DNA from: Candidatus Pseudomonas phytovorans
Lineage (GTDB): Bacteria > Pseudomonadota > Gammaproteobacteria > Pseudomonadales > Pseudomonadaceae
DNA: 64,000 bases
Direction of reading: 5' to 3'
Assembly: GCA_029202525.1 (NCBI GenBank)
Contig: CP119325.1
Span: 5,926,001 to 5,990,000 of the forward strand
Below the pieces are notes generated by a model, which was given only the letters and a program-made list of their open reading frames with translations, made no database searches and had not been told where the DNA came from. The position numbers and the translations under genes are program-made. Of the stretch, positions 1 through 8,768 are shown piece after piece. Each line of letters begins with the position of its first letter. The first letter of the stretch is position 1.

Positions 1-824
1 TCCTGGGCGACTGGTCGCGCTATATCCCGCGTGAAACACCCAAGGCGCGCATCATGCTGGCGGTGGTTGCGGCCCAGGGCGCAACGCTGATTCCGTTCCT
101 GTTCGGCCTGTGCACCGCCACGTTGGTGGCGACCCAGGCACCGGACTACATCGCCGCAAACAACTACGTGGGTGGCCTGCTGGCGGTGGCGCCAAGCTGG
201 TTCTTCCTGCCGGTGTGCCTGATTGCGGTGATCGGCGGCATGTCTACCGGCACCACTGCGCTGTATGGCACCGGCCTGGACATGTCCAGCGTGTTCCCGC
301 GCCTGCTCAGCCGCGCAGGCGCCACGCTGCTGATCGGCGTGCTGGCGATCGGCTTCATCTTCGTTGGCCGCTTCACCTTCAACCTGGTGCAGAGCGTTTC
401 GACCTTTGCGGTACTCATCATCACCTGCACCAGTCCGTGGATGGTGATCATGATCCTCGGCCTGATTACCCGCCGCGGCTTCTACCACGCCGATGACCTG
501 CAGGTATTCACCCGCGGCCAGCGTGGTGGCCACTACTGGTTCCTGCATGGCTGGAACTGGCGCGGCATGGGGGCATGGCTGCCCAGCGCGGCAGTGGGCC
601 TGTGCTTCGTCAACCTGCCGGGGCAGTTCGTCGGCCCGCTCGGTGACCTGGCTGGCGGCATCGACCTGAGCCTGCCGGTCACCCTGGGGCTGGCGGGCGT
701 GCTGTACCTGCTGCTGCTCAACCTGTTCCCTGAACCTGCTGGCGTGTATGGCCCTCGCGGCCCGCGTTGGGTGCGTTGCAAAAGCACCGCGCACACGCCT
801 GTAACCTCTGCCGAAATGGCCTGA
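1..824 (+). CDS. NCS1-family cytosine/purine permease, 3' portion
   Basis: The reading frame is open from the window edge (first full codon at base 3), so the start lies outside. The first visible residues include DWSRYIP, a hallmark of the cytosine/purine/uracil/allantoin (NCS1) permeases, and the rest is a series of hydrophobic segments (about six) with a short polar C-terminus. This corresponds roughly to the second half of a 450-500 residue inner-membrane symporter for a nucleobase or related heterocycle. An aldehyde dehydrogenase gene follows after 13 bases on the same strand, so the two are probably co-transcribed and the aldehyde may derive from the imported compound. The substrate cannot be read from this fragment. 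Confidence 0.85.
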   Translation, partial: LGDWSRYIPRETPKARIMLAVVAAQGATLIPFLFGLCTATLVATQAPDYIAANNYVGGLLAVAPSWFFLPVCLIAVIGGMSTGTTALYGTGLDMSSVFPRLLSRAGATLLIGVLAIGFIFVGRFTFNLVQSVSTFAVLIITCTSPWMVIMILGLITRRGFYHADDLQVFTRGQRGGHYWFLHGWNWRGMGAWLPSAAVGLCFVNLPGQFVGPLGDLAGGIDLSLPVTLGLAGVLYLLLLNLFPEPAGVYGPRGPRWVRCKSTAHTPVTSAEMA

Positions 825-837
825 CTGGAAACCGACC

Positions 838-2268
838 ATGACCAATTCCCACTACATCGCCGGCCGCTGGGTCGAAGGCCAAGGCAGCGACTGCATCAGC
901 GTCAGCGACCCTGCTATCGGGCAACCGTTTGCCGAACTGATGGCTGCCAGCGTGGCCCAGGTCGACCAGGCCGTAGCCGCAGCGCGCAGCGCCCTGCCCG
1001 CCTGGAAAAGCACCAGCGCCAGCGAGCGTGCCGCCTTCCTGCGTGGTTTTGCCGAACAGCTCGGGCAACGCCGTGAAGCGCTGATCACCTTGCAGATGCG
1101 CAATAACGGCAAGCCACGTCACGAAGCCGAGATCGACCTGGACGACGCCATCGCCACCTTCGGCTACTACGCCGAGCTGGCAGACCAGTTGCCTACGAAG
1201 AATCGCGATGTGCCGCTGGCCGCCCCAGGTTTTACCGCACGTACCCGCCTGGAGCCGGTAGGTGTGGTCGGCCTGATCGTACCGTGGAACTTCCCGCTGG
1301 TGACCAGCGCCTGGAAACTCGCCCCAGCCTTGGCGGCCGGCTGCACTGTGGTACTCAAGCCGTCAGAGGTCACCCCGCTGATCGAGCAGGCCTACGGCCA
1401 GATCGCCGACATCCTGGGCCTGCCAGCAGGCGTGCTGAACATCGTCAACGGCAAGGCCGAGACCGGTGCCGCGCTGAGCAGTCACAACGGCCTGGACAAA
1501 CTGTCGTTCACCGGCAGCAACAGCGTCGGCAGCCAGGTAATGCGCAGCGCGTCGGCACAGTGCCGGCCGGTGACGCTGGAGCTGGGTGGCAAGTCGGCGA
1601 TTGTGGTGTTTGACGATTGCGATGTCGATCAGGCAGTAGAGTGGATTGTCGCCGGCATCAGCTGGAACGCCGGGCAGATGTGCTCGGCCACTTCGCGGCT
1701 GCTGGTACAGGACGGTATTGCCGATGCGCTGCTGCCACGCTTGCAGGCGGCGCTGGAAAACCTGCGGGTGGGCAACCCGTTGACCGAAGAGGTCGACATG
1801 GGCCCGCTGACCAGCCAGGCGCAGTGGCTGAAGGTGGCCAGCTACTTTGCCACCGCACGTGAAGAAGGTTTGCAGTGCCTGGCCGGTGGCAAGGCGCTCG
1901 ACCGTGACGGCTGGTTCGTCAGCCCGACGCTGTATACCGATGTGCCGAAACACAGCCGCCTGTGGACCGAGGAAATCTTTGGCCCAGTGCTGTGCGCACG
2001 CCGGTTTGCCAGTGAAGAACAGGCGATTGCCGAGGCCAACGACAGCCGCTTCGGGCTGGTTGCAACCGTGTGCTCTGCCGACCTGGAGCGCGCCGAGCGC
2101 GTCGCCGACGCACTGGAGGTTGGCCATGTGTGGATCAACTCGATACAGGCGGTGTTCGTCGAAACCTCGTGGGGCGGTACCAAAGGCAGCGGGATCGGCC
2201 GCGAGCTGGGGCCTTGGGGGTTGTCGGCCTACCAATCGGTCAAGCATGTTACCCGGTGCCTCGGCTGA
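838..2268 (+). CDS. NAD(P)-dependent aldehyde dehydrogenase (BetB/PuuC-like)
   Basis: This is a 476-residue member of the aldehyde dehydrogenase superfamily, which oxidises an aldehyde to the acid with NAD(P)+. The Rossmann region has VPWNFPL, the cofactor loop FTGSNSVG, the general-base glutamate in LELGGKS (about residue 248) and the catalytic cysteine in GQMCSATSR (residue 282); EEIFGPVL is near the C-terminus. Length and motifs resemble betaine-aldehyde and aminoaldehyde dehydrogenases. It starts 13 bases after an NCS1 permease, with a GGAA ribosome-binding stretch. A REP pair follows directly. The exact aldehyde is unknown. Confidence 0.9.
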   Translation: MTNSHYIAGRWVEGQGSDCISVSDPAIGQPFAELMAASVAQVDQAVAAARSALPAWKSTSASERAAFLRGFAEQLGQRREALITLQMRNNGKPRHEAEIDLDDAIATFGYYAELADQLPTKNRDVPLAAPGFTARTRLEPVGVVGLIVPWNFPLVTSAWKLAPALAAGCTVVLKPSEVTPLIEQAYGQIADILGLPAGVLNIVNGKAETGAALSSHNGLDKLSFTGSNSVGSQVMRSASAQCRPVTLELGGKSAIVVFDDCDVDQAVEWIVAGISWNAGQMCSATSRLLVQDGIADALLPRLQAALENLRVGNPLTEEVDMGPLTSQAQWLKVASYFATAREEGLQCLAGGKALDRDGWFVSPTLYTDVPKHSRLWTEEIFGPVLCARRFASEEQAIAEANDSRFGLVATVCSADLERAERVADALEVGHVWINSIQAVFVETSWGGTKGSGIGRELGPWGLSAYQSVKHVTRCLG

Positions 2269-2290
2269 TATCGCAAGGGGCCGCGTCGCG

Positions 2291-2385
2291 GCCCATTCGC
2301 GGGCACGCCCGCTCCCACAGGTAAGGCGCAATCTTCAAGGACAGCGACGTACCTGTGGGAGCGGGCGTGCCCGCGAAGAGGCCGG
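2291..2385. repeat. REP pair (REPIN), CACG subtype
   Basis: Two REP palindromes in inverted orientation, 2291-2321 and 2352-2385, share the core CGGGCACGCCCGCTCCCACA and its complement. They fill the gap between the aldehyde dehydrogenase and the DUF3422 gene. The left copy is joined to a short G/C hairpin (GGGGCCGCGTCGCGGCCC) that may terminate the upstream operon. Confidence 0.85.
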
Positions 2386-2485
2386 TACAGGTAGAACAAA
2401 ACTCCGCCCCGCGTGACTTTCTCCTTCCCCCGCAAAGTCCCACTCCCTGGTACCCCCATAATCACAACACCAGGCCGGACCGCCC

Positions 2486-3703
2486 ATGCATCCTCAACGC
2501 ACCGCCTTGCACAACGAACTGCACGCCCGCCCGTCGCTGTACTTCGACGGCCCGGCGCATGTCTTCCACCTGGCCCTGCTCGGCGGTGATGCCGCGTGCG
2601 CTGCACTGCTGCAACGCTGCTGCCCGGATGCTCTGGACAGTGCAGCGGCCCAAGGCATCACCCGCCTGGACGGCCACCCGTTCAAGTGGGAACGGCACAC
2701 CGAGTTCTTTACCCTGACACTGGTGGTGCCCTGCGCTGCCAGCGACACTGGATGGCAAACCCTGCCGCCTGTGCTGGCCGAGGCGATTGCCCCGCAAGCG
2801 GCGCAGGTAATCAATGCCGTGCAGGTGCTGGTACGTGACGAACAGGACCTGAACCTGGCGCATTACGGCTTCAAGGACCCGTGTGGCTCCTGCGTTGGCG
2901 GTGGCGATGCAGTGGTGTGGAGCGACTTCCGCCTGACCGAAGATGGCACCAGCCGTTTCCTGTTTATCAACCGCCGGCTCAATGCCTATCGCCAGGGCCG
3001 CATGATCCGCCGCCTGCTGGAGATCGAGACGTACCGCATGATGGCCTCGCTGACCCTGACCACGGCCAAGGCCTTGAGCCAGGAACTGGATGCCTTCGAC
3101 AAGACGCTGGTCAGCCTCTCGGAGCGCAGTGCCGGGGTCGACGGCCATGACTCCAAAAGGCTGCTGGAGGCCATTGCCCACTTGTCACGCCAAGTGGTCA
3201 GCCACACGGTAAAAACCCGCCACCGCTTCGGCGCCACACAAGCCTATGCGCAACTGGTGTTCGAACGCCTGGGCGAGCTGCGGGAGAGCCATGTGGGCGA
3301 CTGCCAGCGCCTGGGGGTGTTCATCGAACGTCGGTTCAAGCCGACTGTGCGCTATTGCGCGGCTACCGAGCAGCGGCTTGAGCAATTGGCGAAGAACGTG
3401 GCGAACCTGGGCGACCTGTTGCAGGCGCGGGTTCAGGTGGAGATGGAAGAACAGAACGCCGAAATCCTGCGCAGCCTCAATGCCCGGGCCGATGCCCAGG
3501 TGAAGATCCAGCGGGCAGTAGAGGGGCTATCGATCATTGCCATCACCTACTACCTGCTGAATTTGTTCAAGCTGCTGTATGGCGGGCTGAATGTGCTGGG
3601 GTTGGGGCTGACGGCGCGGGATGGACTGATGGCCATGGCGCCGCCAGTGCTGCTGGTGTTGTTGGTGATTCTGCTGCGGATCAAGCAGGCCAAGCAGCAT
3701 TGA
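2486..3703 (+). CDS. DUF3422 family membrane-anchored protein
   Basis: The 405-residue product begins with HNELHARPSLYF, the signature of the DUF3422 family. The middle is helical and rich in Glu, Arg and Gln (about residues 170-340), suggesting coiled coil, and two hydrophobic segments at about 345-365 and 380-400 would anchor the C-terminus in the membrane. An internal CGSCVGGGDAVVWSDF stretch carries two cysteines. The molecular function of the family is not established. It appears to be a single gene, with a REP pair upstream and the convergent MscS gene ending 28 bases downstream. Confidence 0.85.
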   Translation: MHPQRTALHNELHARPSLYFDGPAHVFHLALLGGDAACAALLQRCCPDALDSAAAQGITRLDGHPFKWERHTEFFTLTLVVPCAASDTGWQTLPPVLAEAIAPQAAQVINAVQVLVRDEQDLNLAHYGFKDPCGSCVGGGDAVVWSDFRLTEDGTSRFLFINRRLNAYRQGRMIRRLLEIETYRMMASLTLTTAKALSQELDAFDKTLVSLSERSAGVDGHDSKRLLEAIAHLSRQVVSHTVKTRHRFGATQAYAQLVFERLGELRESHVGDCQRLGVFIERRFKPTVRYCAATEQRLEQLAKNVANLGDLLQARVQVEMEEQNAEILRSLNARADAQVKIQRAVEGLSIIAITYYLLNLFKLLYGGLNVLGLGLTARDGLMAMAPPVLLVLLVILLRIKQAKQH

Positions 3704-3731
3704 ATGGGGGGCGCGTTGCGCCCCCCAGGCT

Positions 3732-6143
3732 TTACACCGCCTCGTCAGCCGGCCGCGTGCCCTCTTGCACCAGCACCATGCTCTGCGGCGAGGACAGGGG
3801 AATACCCTCATCACGCAGGCGCCCAAGAATGGTAAACAGCAGGTCGCTGCGGGTGCCCGATACCTGCCGCGGCCCCGCCACGTAACCACTGACGCCAATC
3901 ACCATGCCACTGGCAGTCAGGTCCTTGAACGATACCGAAGTCGCTGGCGCATCCAGAATCGCCTCATGCTCGTGGTACGCCGCCAACAACAGCTCGCGTA
4001 CCCGGTTGGCATCGGTCTCCAGCGGCAGGGTCAGGGTAATGCCGACCACACCCAGCGCATTGCCCATGGTCACGTTACGCACGTTCTGCGAAATGAACTG
4101 CGAATTGGGCACGATCACCGTCGAGCGGTCAGACATCTGGATCTCGGTGGCGCGCACATTGATGCGACGGATATCACCCTCCACGCCCGCCAGACTGACC
4201 CAGTCGCCCACCTTCACCGGGCGCTCGGTAAGCAGAATCAGGCCAGAGATGAAGTTCTGCACGATCTGCTGCAAGCCAAAACCGATACCTACCGACAGGG
4301 CACTGACCACCCAGGTCAGGCTGGTAAGGTTGATGCGCAGGGTCGACATCACCAGCATGGCCAGGAACAGGAAGCCCAGGTAACCCACCAGCGTCACCAG
4401 CGAGGCCCGCATGCCGGCGTCCATGTCGGTTTCCGGCAGCAAACGATCGCTCAGCCAGCGCTTGACCACGCGAATGGCGAACAAGCCACCGAAGAAAATC
4501 CCCAGCGCCAGCAGGATGTCCTGCGGCACGATGTTCAGGTTGCCAAGCAGCTTGCCACCGGTCCCATCCCAATCGCCCAGGCTCAGCAGCAGTTCGCTAG
4601 GGCTGGTGCCCGACGGCATCAGCGCCAGCAACAGTGCCAGGAACAGCACCACGGTGCGGCCGATACCGGCCAGGATGGTACTGGCCTGAGCCTGGTGGCG
4701 TGGCGCCAGGCCCAGGGTCGAGGCCAGCGCCAGGCCGCCGGGCTGGCGTGGCGACAGCAGGGTTTCGCACAGGTCGCCGAAGAAGGTGGTCAACAGGTAG
4801 GCACAGGTGACCACCAGGCTGACCCACAGCAGCTTGGCCGTAAGGAAGTAGGCCAGTGTCAGGTAGCCGGTCAGCAGCGCCAGTAAGATCAGCGCCAGCC
4901 ATATGACCATCACGAACGGAATCAACCCGGCAAGGCCGGTGGGGCGTTCCAGCTCATGCTTACGCAGGGTACGGCGGTAACGCAGCAGCGCACCGGCGAA
5001 GATCAACGCCACCACCAACGCAGTCAGGCCATTGACTGCCACGGTCAGCGCCAGGCTGGCGCCGATCACGCTGTTGATGCGCTCCATGGTCATCATGCCC
5101 ATCAGCGCCAATGCCAGCACTTTGGGGAACCAGCCCAACGCGCTGGCGACTTCGTCATGGATCGCCGGCAGCCGCCAGGATGGGCGCTGCAGCATCAGCA
5201 TCGCGCGGCCAAGGCCGGTAATGAAGGCGCTGAATACGACCAGGGTGAGAATGTGGTTGGTGAGGCTGGCGATATCGGAGCCCAGCTCTGCACTGCTCTC
5301 CAGCCCCCAGCGCAGCAGCGATACAGAACCGGCAATGGTGCCCAGGGTTGCCAGGCTGACGCCCAAGGCCAAGGCGCTGCGGCGCAGGCGGCCCTCGGGC
5401 AACCAGCCGACCATGGCACTGGCCAGCAACCGCTCGAGCACGCGCCGCACCAAGGTCCAGACCAGAATCGCCGCCACCAGGCTGGTGATGAACAGCCAGC
5501 GGTTCTCGGCGCTGAAGGCACTGCCGATGGCATCGGTAGCTTCGCCGCGCAGGTCACGCAGGCGCGCCACGTCGTCCTGGGTGGGGCGGATGATGCTTTG
5601 CCAGAACGCCGGGGTCAGTGGCGAAGCCGCGCGGCTGGTGATTTGCGAGTTGAACTGGCTGCGGCGCAGGTTGACGATTTGCGTGGACAGGTCTCGGGCC
5701 GACTGGGTCAGCTTGGTGGCCTGGTCCTGCTGGGCCACCAGCGCCTTTTTCTCGGCCTCCAGGGCTTTGCGCTGCTGGGTCAGGGTGGCGGCTTCTTCCG
5801 GCTGGACCGGGCCGATGACCTTCAGCTTGTCGTCGAGCTTGCCTACGTCGGCGGTGCGCTGTGCACTCAATGCATCCGCCTGGCGCTGAACCTGCATCGC
5901 GGCCAGGCGTAACTGCGACAGCAGGTCGTCGTTGGCCTCGCTGGTGACGCCCTGGCGGATCAGGTCCAGCCGGTCACTCAGTTGTTCAATGCTGGCGTTT
6001 TCATCCAGCGCCGGCGCTTCGGCAGCTGCCAGGTTGGACAATGCCGTGGTCGGGGCCGACCAGGCCGGGCTGGCAATGGCCAGCATCAGGGCCAGCAGAA
6101 CCATCAGGCCTGGGCAATAACGGGCAAGGCTGACACGCCTCAT
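3732..6143 (-). CDS. Large MscS-family mechanosensitive channel with periplasmic domain
   Basis: I place the start at 6143 (MRRVSLARY), behind a GAGGAAA ribosome-binding site, giving 803 residues. A signal peptide ending near AWSA is followed by a Gln/Leu-rich coiled-coil periplasmic region (residues about 30-190, DUF3772-like). About ten membrane segments come next, then the MscS pore and beta domain: GIGFGLQQIVQNFISG near residue 625 and ERPVKVGDWV shortly after. It should be an inner-membrane channel that opens on hypo-osmotic stress, of the larger MscK/YbiO-like class. It lies 56 bases downstream of ada on the same strand; no functional link to repair is implied. Confidence 0.9.
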   Translation of the reverse strand: MRRVSLARYCPGLMVLLALMLAIASPAWSAPTTALSNLAAAEAPALDENASIEQLSDRLDLIRQGVTSEANDDLLSQLRLAAMQVQRQADALSAQRTADVGKLDDKLKVIGPVQPEEAATLTQQRKALEAEKKALVAQQDQATKLTQSARDLSTQIVNLRRSQFNSQITSRAASPLTPAFWQSIIRPTQDDVARLRDLRGEATDAIGSAFSAENRWLFITSLVAAILVWTLVRRVLERLLASAMVGWLPEGRLRRSALALGVSLATLGTIAGSVSLLRWGLESSAELGSDIASLTNHILTLVVFSAFITGLGRAMLMLQRPSWRLPAIHDEVASALGWFPKVLALALMGMMTMERINSVIGASLALTVAVNGLTALVVALIFAGALLRYRRTLRKHELERPTGLAGLIPFVMVIWLALILLALLTGYLTLAYFLTAKLLWVSLVVTCAYLLTTFFGDLCETLLSPRQPGGLALASTLGLAPRHQAQASTILAGIGRTVVLFLALLLALMPSGTSPSELLLSLGDWDGTGGKLLGNLNIVPQDILLALGIFFGGLFAIRVVKRWLSDRLLPETDMDAGMRASLVTLVGYLGFLFLAMLVMSTLRINLTSLTWVVSALSVGIGFGLQQIVQNFISGLILLTERPVKVGDWVSLAGVEGDIRRINVRATEIQMSDRSTVIVPNSQFISQNVRNVTMGNALGVVGITLTLPLETDANRVRELLLAAYHEHEAILDAPATSVSFKDLTASGMVIGVSGYVAGPRQVSGTRSDLLFTILGRLRDEGIPLSSPQSMVLVQEGTRPADEAV

Positions 6144-6199
6144 CGATGTTTCCTCTTTACAACTCGATTTGGCGGGGGATTCTACGCGGCTTCTGGCAA

Positions 6200-7252
6200 T
6201 CAGGAGAGTGCCGTCTCTCGCTTGAGCAGTTGCTGTTTGCGCTCGACTCCCCAACGGTAACCACTGATGTCGCCGTCCCGGCGCACCACCCGATGGCAGG
6301 GAATGGCCACGGCGATGTGGTTGGCTGCACAGGCCATGGCCACCGCGCGCACGGCTTTGGGCGCACCGATGCGCTCGGCAATGTCGGTGTAGCTGACCCG
6401 GCTGCCTGCCGGCACCTCGCGCAGCGCCTGCCACACCCGCTCCTGAAACGCCGTACCTTGAACATCCAGCGGCAACGCCAGGCCCAGCGCCGGGGCCTCG
6501 ACAAAGCCCACCACTTCGGCAACCAACTGTTCGTACGCGCTGTTACCACCGATCAGGCGGGCCTTGGGGAACTGGTCCTGCAGGTCGTGCAACAGGCCCT
6601 CGGGGTCGTCGCCCAGCAAAATCGCGCAGATGCCCTTCTCGCTCTGGGCCACCAGGATCGCGCCCAGCGAACACTGGCCGAGGGCGAAGTGGATGGTGGC
6701 ACCTGCGCCGCCTGCACGGTACTGCCGGGGGCGCATGCCCAGGCGCTGGTCGGCGCTTTCGTAAAAGCGGCTGTTGGAGTTGTAGCCAGCGTCGTAGATG
6801 GCGTCGGTGACGGAGCGCTGGCCATCTTCCAGGTGTTCACGCAGGCGCCGGGCACGGAAGGCGGTGGCGTAAGCCTTGGGGGTGACCCCGGTTTCGGCCT
6901 TGAACAGCCGGTGCAGGTGGAAGGGGCTGACGGCCAGTTGCGCGCTGAGCTGGTCGAGGCTGGGCGCAGGATCGCTGGTTTCGATCAGGCGGCAGGCGCG
7001 GGTGACCAGTTGGCTGTGGCGGGTGGTGCTGGCCTTGCTGATACAACGTTTACAGGCACGGTAGCCCGCGGCTTCGGCAGCAGCGGGGGTGTCGTAGAAC
7101 TCGACGTTTGTGCGCTTGGCCAGGCGTGACTTGCAGCTGGGGTGGCAGTAGACGCCAGTGGTGCGTACGGCGTAGACGAAGTGGCCTGAGGCCGTGGCGT
7201 CGCGGGACTCGACAGCTTGCCAGCGTTGGTCGGGGGTGAGGTACGGAGTCAT
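6200..7252 (-). CDS. ada: Bifunctional adaptive-response regulator / O6-methylguanine-DNA methyltransferase Ada
   Basis: At 350 residues this has full Ada length. The N-terminal zinc domain has Cys36, Cys40, Cys67 and Cys70 (VYCHPSC and RACKRC), of which the first accepts methyl groups from phosphotriesters and turns the protein into an activator. An AraC-type helix-turn-helix follows (SPFHLHRLFK). The C-terminal methyltransferase has the acceptor Cys319 in AIPCHRVV. It repairs O6-methylguanine and activates the adaptive response. An AlkA-like glycosylase gene lies just upstream on the same strand across a REP cluster, as expected for an alkylation-repair neighbourhood. Confidence 0.97.
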   Translation of the reverse strand: MTPYLTPDQRWQAVESRDATASGHFVYAVRTTGVYCHPSCKSRLAKRTNVEFYDTPAAAEAAGYRACKRCISKASTTRHSQLVTRACRLIETSDPAPSLDQLSAQLAVSPFHLHRLFKAETGVTPKAYATAFRARRLREHLEDGQRSVTDAIYDAGYNSNSRFYESADQRLGMRPRQYRAGGAGATIHFALGQCSLGAILVAQSEKGICAILLGDDPEGLLHDLQDQFPKARLIGGNSAYEQLVAEVVGFVEAPALGLALPLDVQGTAFQERVWQALREVPAGSRVSYTDIAERIGAPKAVRAVAMACAANHIAVAIPCHRVVRRDGDISGYRWGVERKQQLLKRETALS

Positions 7253-7284
7253 GGGTTTAGCATCCAGTTAAGTTGTCGCCTGTA

Positions 7285-7434
7285 CCGGCCTCTTCGCGGG
7301 TAAACCCGCTCCCACAAGTCCTCTGCAGGGTTCAAGCATCGTGCAGGCCATGTGGGACCCGCTCCCACAGGGACCGCACAAAGCTCGAGCCCTGCAGAGG
7401 ACCTGTGGGAGCGGGCATGCCCGCGAAGAGGCCA
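7285..7434. repeat. Composite REP cluster with unmatched halves
   Basis: Two full REP copies in inverted orientation (7285-7317 with a TAAA centre, 7402-7434 with a CATG centre) flank a shortened palindrome at 7351-7371 (TGTGGGACCCGCTCCCACAGG). The two outer copies belong to different centre types, unlike the other pairs in the window. The cluster fills the gap between the glycosylase stop and the ada start. Confidence 0.8.
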
Positions 7435-7454
7435 GCACAGGCGATGCAAAAGCC

Positions 7455-8081
7455 TCAGGCCCGCCACAGGTACCAGGCCGCCACGGTTCGAAACGGCCGC
7501 CAGCCGCCGCCCAGGGAGCGCATCTGCGCCGGGGTCGGCGCCTTCTCCAGCCCCTTGAGCCGCCGATACCCCTCGCGCACGCCAAAATCGTCGACTGGCA
7601 GAATGTCCGAACGCTCCAGGCTATAGATCAGCAGCATCTCCACCGTCCATCGCCCTACCCCGCGCAAGGCCACCAAGCGTTCGATCAGTGCTTCGTCAGC
7701 CATGGCCAATGCCTCTTCCCGCGTCGGCACCAGGCCCTCCAGCCGGGCTTGGGCAATGCCTTGCACCGTGGTCATCTTGCTTGCCGAGAACCCACAGGCG
7801 CGCAGGGTTTCCGGGCTGGTGGCCAACAGCTGCTGAGGCGTCGGGAACGCAACCTGCGGGAACAACGCCAGTAACCGGCCAAGGATCGCTTCAGCAGCAC
7901 GGGCATGCAGCTGCTGGTAGGCAATGGCACGTACCAACGCCTCGTAGGGCTCACGCCCCGGCGTGGCCTGGTGCAGGCAAGGCCCGGTTGCAGCGATGTG
8001 CCGCGACCAGTCCGGGTCGAGTGCTGCCAGGTACTCAGTGGCCTCGCAGTAGGCTTGGGGCGAAAGGTCGGCCAGAATCAT
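7455..8081 (-). CDS. DNA-3-methyladenine glycosylase, AlkA/HhH-GPD type
   Basis: A 208-residue base-excision glycosylase of the HhH-GPD superfamily. The helix-hairpin-helix is LVALRGVGRWTVEMLL, followed by the catalytic aspartate in LPVDDFGV (Asp165, matching Asp238 of E. coli AlkA). It lacks the N-terminal TBP-like domain of E. coli AlkA and so resembles the compact MagIII/yeast-MAG form. It would remove 3-methyladenine and related alkylated bases in the cytoplasm. It sits upstream of ada on the same strand, separated by a REP cluster. Confidence 0.9.
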   Translation of the reverse strand: MILADLSPQAYCEATEYLAALDPDWSRHIAATGPCLHQATPGREPYEALVRAIAYQQLHARAAEAILGRLLALFPQVAFPTPQQLLATSPETLRACGFSASKMTTVQGIAQARLEGLVPTREEALAMADEALIERLVALRGVGRWTVEMLLIYSLERSDILPVDDFGVREGYRRLKGLEKAPTPAQMRSLGGGWRPFRTVAAWYLWRA

Positions 8082-8203
8082 GGCGCCTCCAACAGATTAA
8101 ATGCAGGTCGAGCTTAGCCCAACCGTTCATCGGCTAAACGCCGGTTCTTGCGCAGCGAATTCCTGGCATACCATTGCCCTGCGCCGCTCTCCCCGCATAG
8201 AAT

Positions 8204-8218
8204 TGAGAACTATTCACA
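8204..8218. promoter_or_regulatory. Possible Fur box before fecI (copy A)
   Basis: TGAGAACTATTCACA matches the 7-1-7 Fur model TGATAAT-G-ATTATCA at 10 of 15 positions and lies 35 bases before the sigma-factor start. Repression by Fur-iron would fit an extracytoplasmic iron-starvation sigma factor. The match is moderate. Confidence 0.4.
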
Positions 8219-8252
8219 ATCGCACAGTTCACAGGACCGAGCCTTCGCTACG

Positions 8253-8768
8253 ATGCAGATCACCGACACGCTCAAGCCGACCGAGGTCGCTCTGCTCTAC
8301 CAGGCCCACCATAGCTGGCTTCGCGGTTGGTTGCGCAACCGGGTAGGTTGCAGCGAGCATGCCGCCGACCTGGCCCAGGATACCTTCGTGCGGCTGTTGC
8401 GGGCCCGTCAGGTGTCGCCGCTGAAAGAGCCCCGCGCCTACCTCAGCAGCATCGCCCGGGGCTTGATGATCGACCAGTTTCGCCGTCGCGCACTGGAAAA
8501 CGCCTACCAGCAAAGCCTGGCCCACCTGCCCGAAGCCGAGGTCCCCAGCGAAGAGCACCGGCTGGTCATTCTCGATGCCCTGGACCGCCTCGACCGTGCC
8601 CTGCACCAGCTGAAGCCGCGTGTTCGCCAGGCATTTCTGCTGGCGCAACTGGACGGTTTGAGCATCGTGCAGATTGCCCAACAGCTGGAAGTGTCCCGGG
8701 CCACCATCGAGCGCGATTTGGCCAAAGCCTTGGGCGCCTGCTACCGGTTACGCTATGCCGATGCATGA
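8253..8768 (+). CDS. FecI-like ECF sigma factor (copy A)
   Basis: Starting at ATG 8253 gives 171 residues, the usual size of iron-starvation ECF sigma factors. Region 2 carries ADLAQDTFVRLL and AYLSSIARGLMIDQFRRR; region 4 has the helix-turn-helix GLSIVQIAQQLEVSRATIERDL. It would direct RNA polymerase to a siderophore-receptor promoter after a signal from its partner FecR. The fecR start overlaps its stop, so the two are translationally coupled. An upstream in-frame start exists but would run through the promoter region. No receptor gene follows this pair. Confidence 0.93.
   Translation: MQITDTLKPTEVALLYQAHHSWLRGWLRNRVGCSEHAADLAQDTFVRLLRARQVSPLKEPRAYLSSIARGLMIDQFRRRALENAYQQSLAHLPEAEVPSEEHRLVILDALDRLDRALHQLKPRVRQAFLLAQLDGLSIVQIAQQLEVSRATIERDLAKALGACYRLRYADA

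Noticed and set aside
7351..7371. A terminator hairpin (TGTGGGACCCGCTCCCACA) between ada and the glycosylase
   Set aside because: It is better explained as a shortened REP copy inside the REP cluster and has no T-run.
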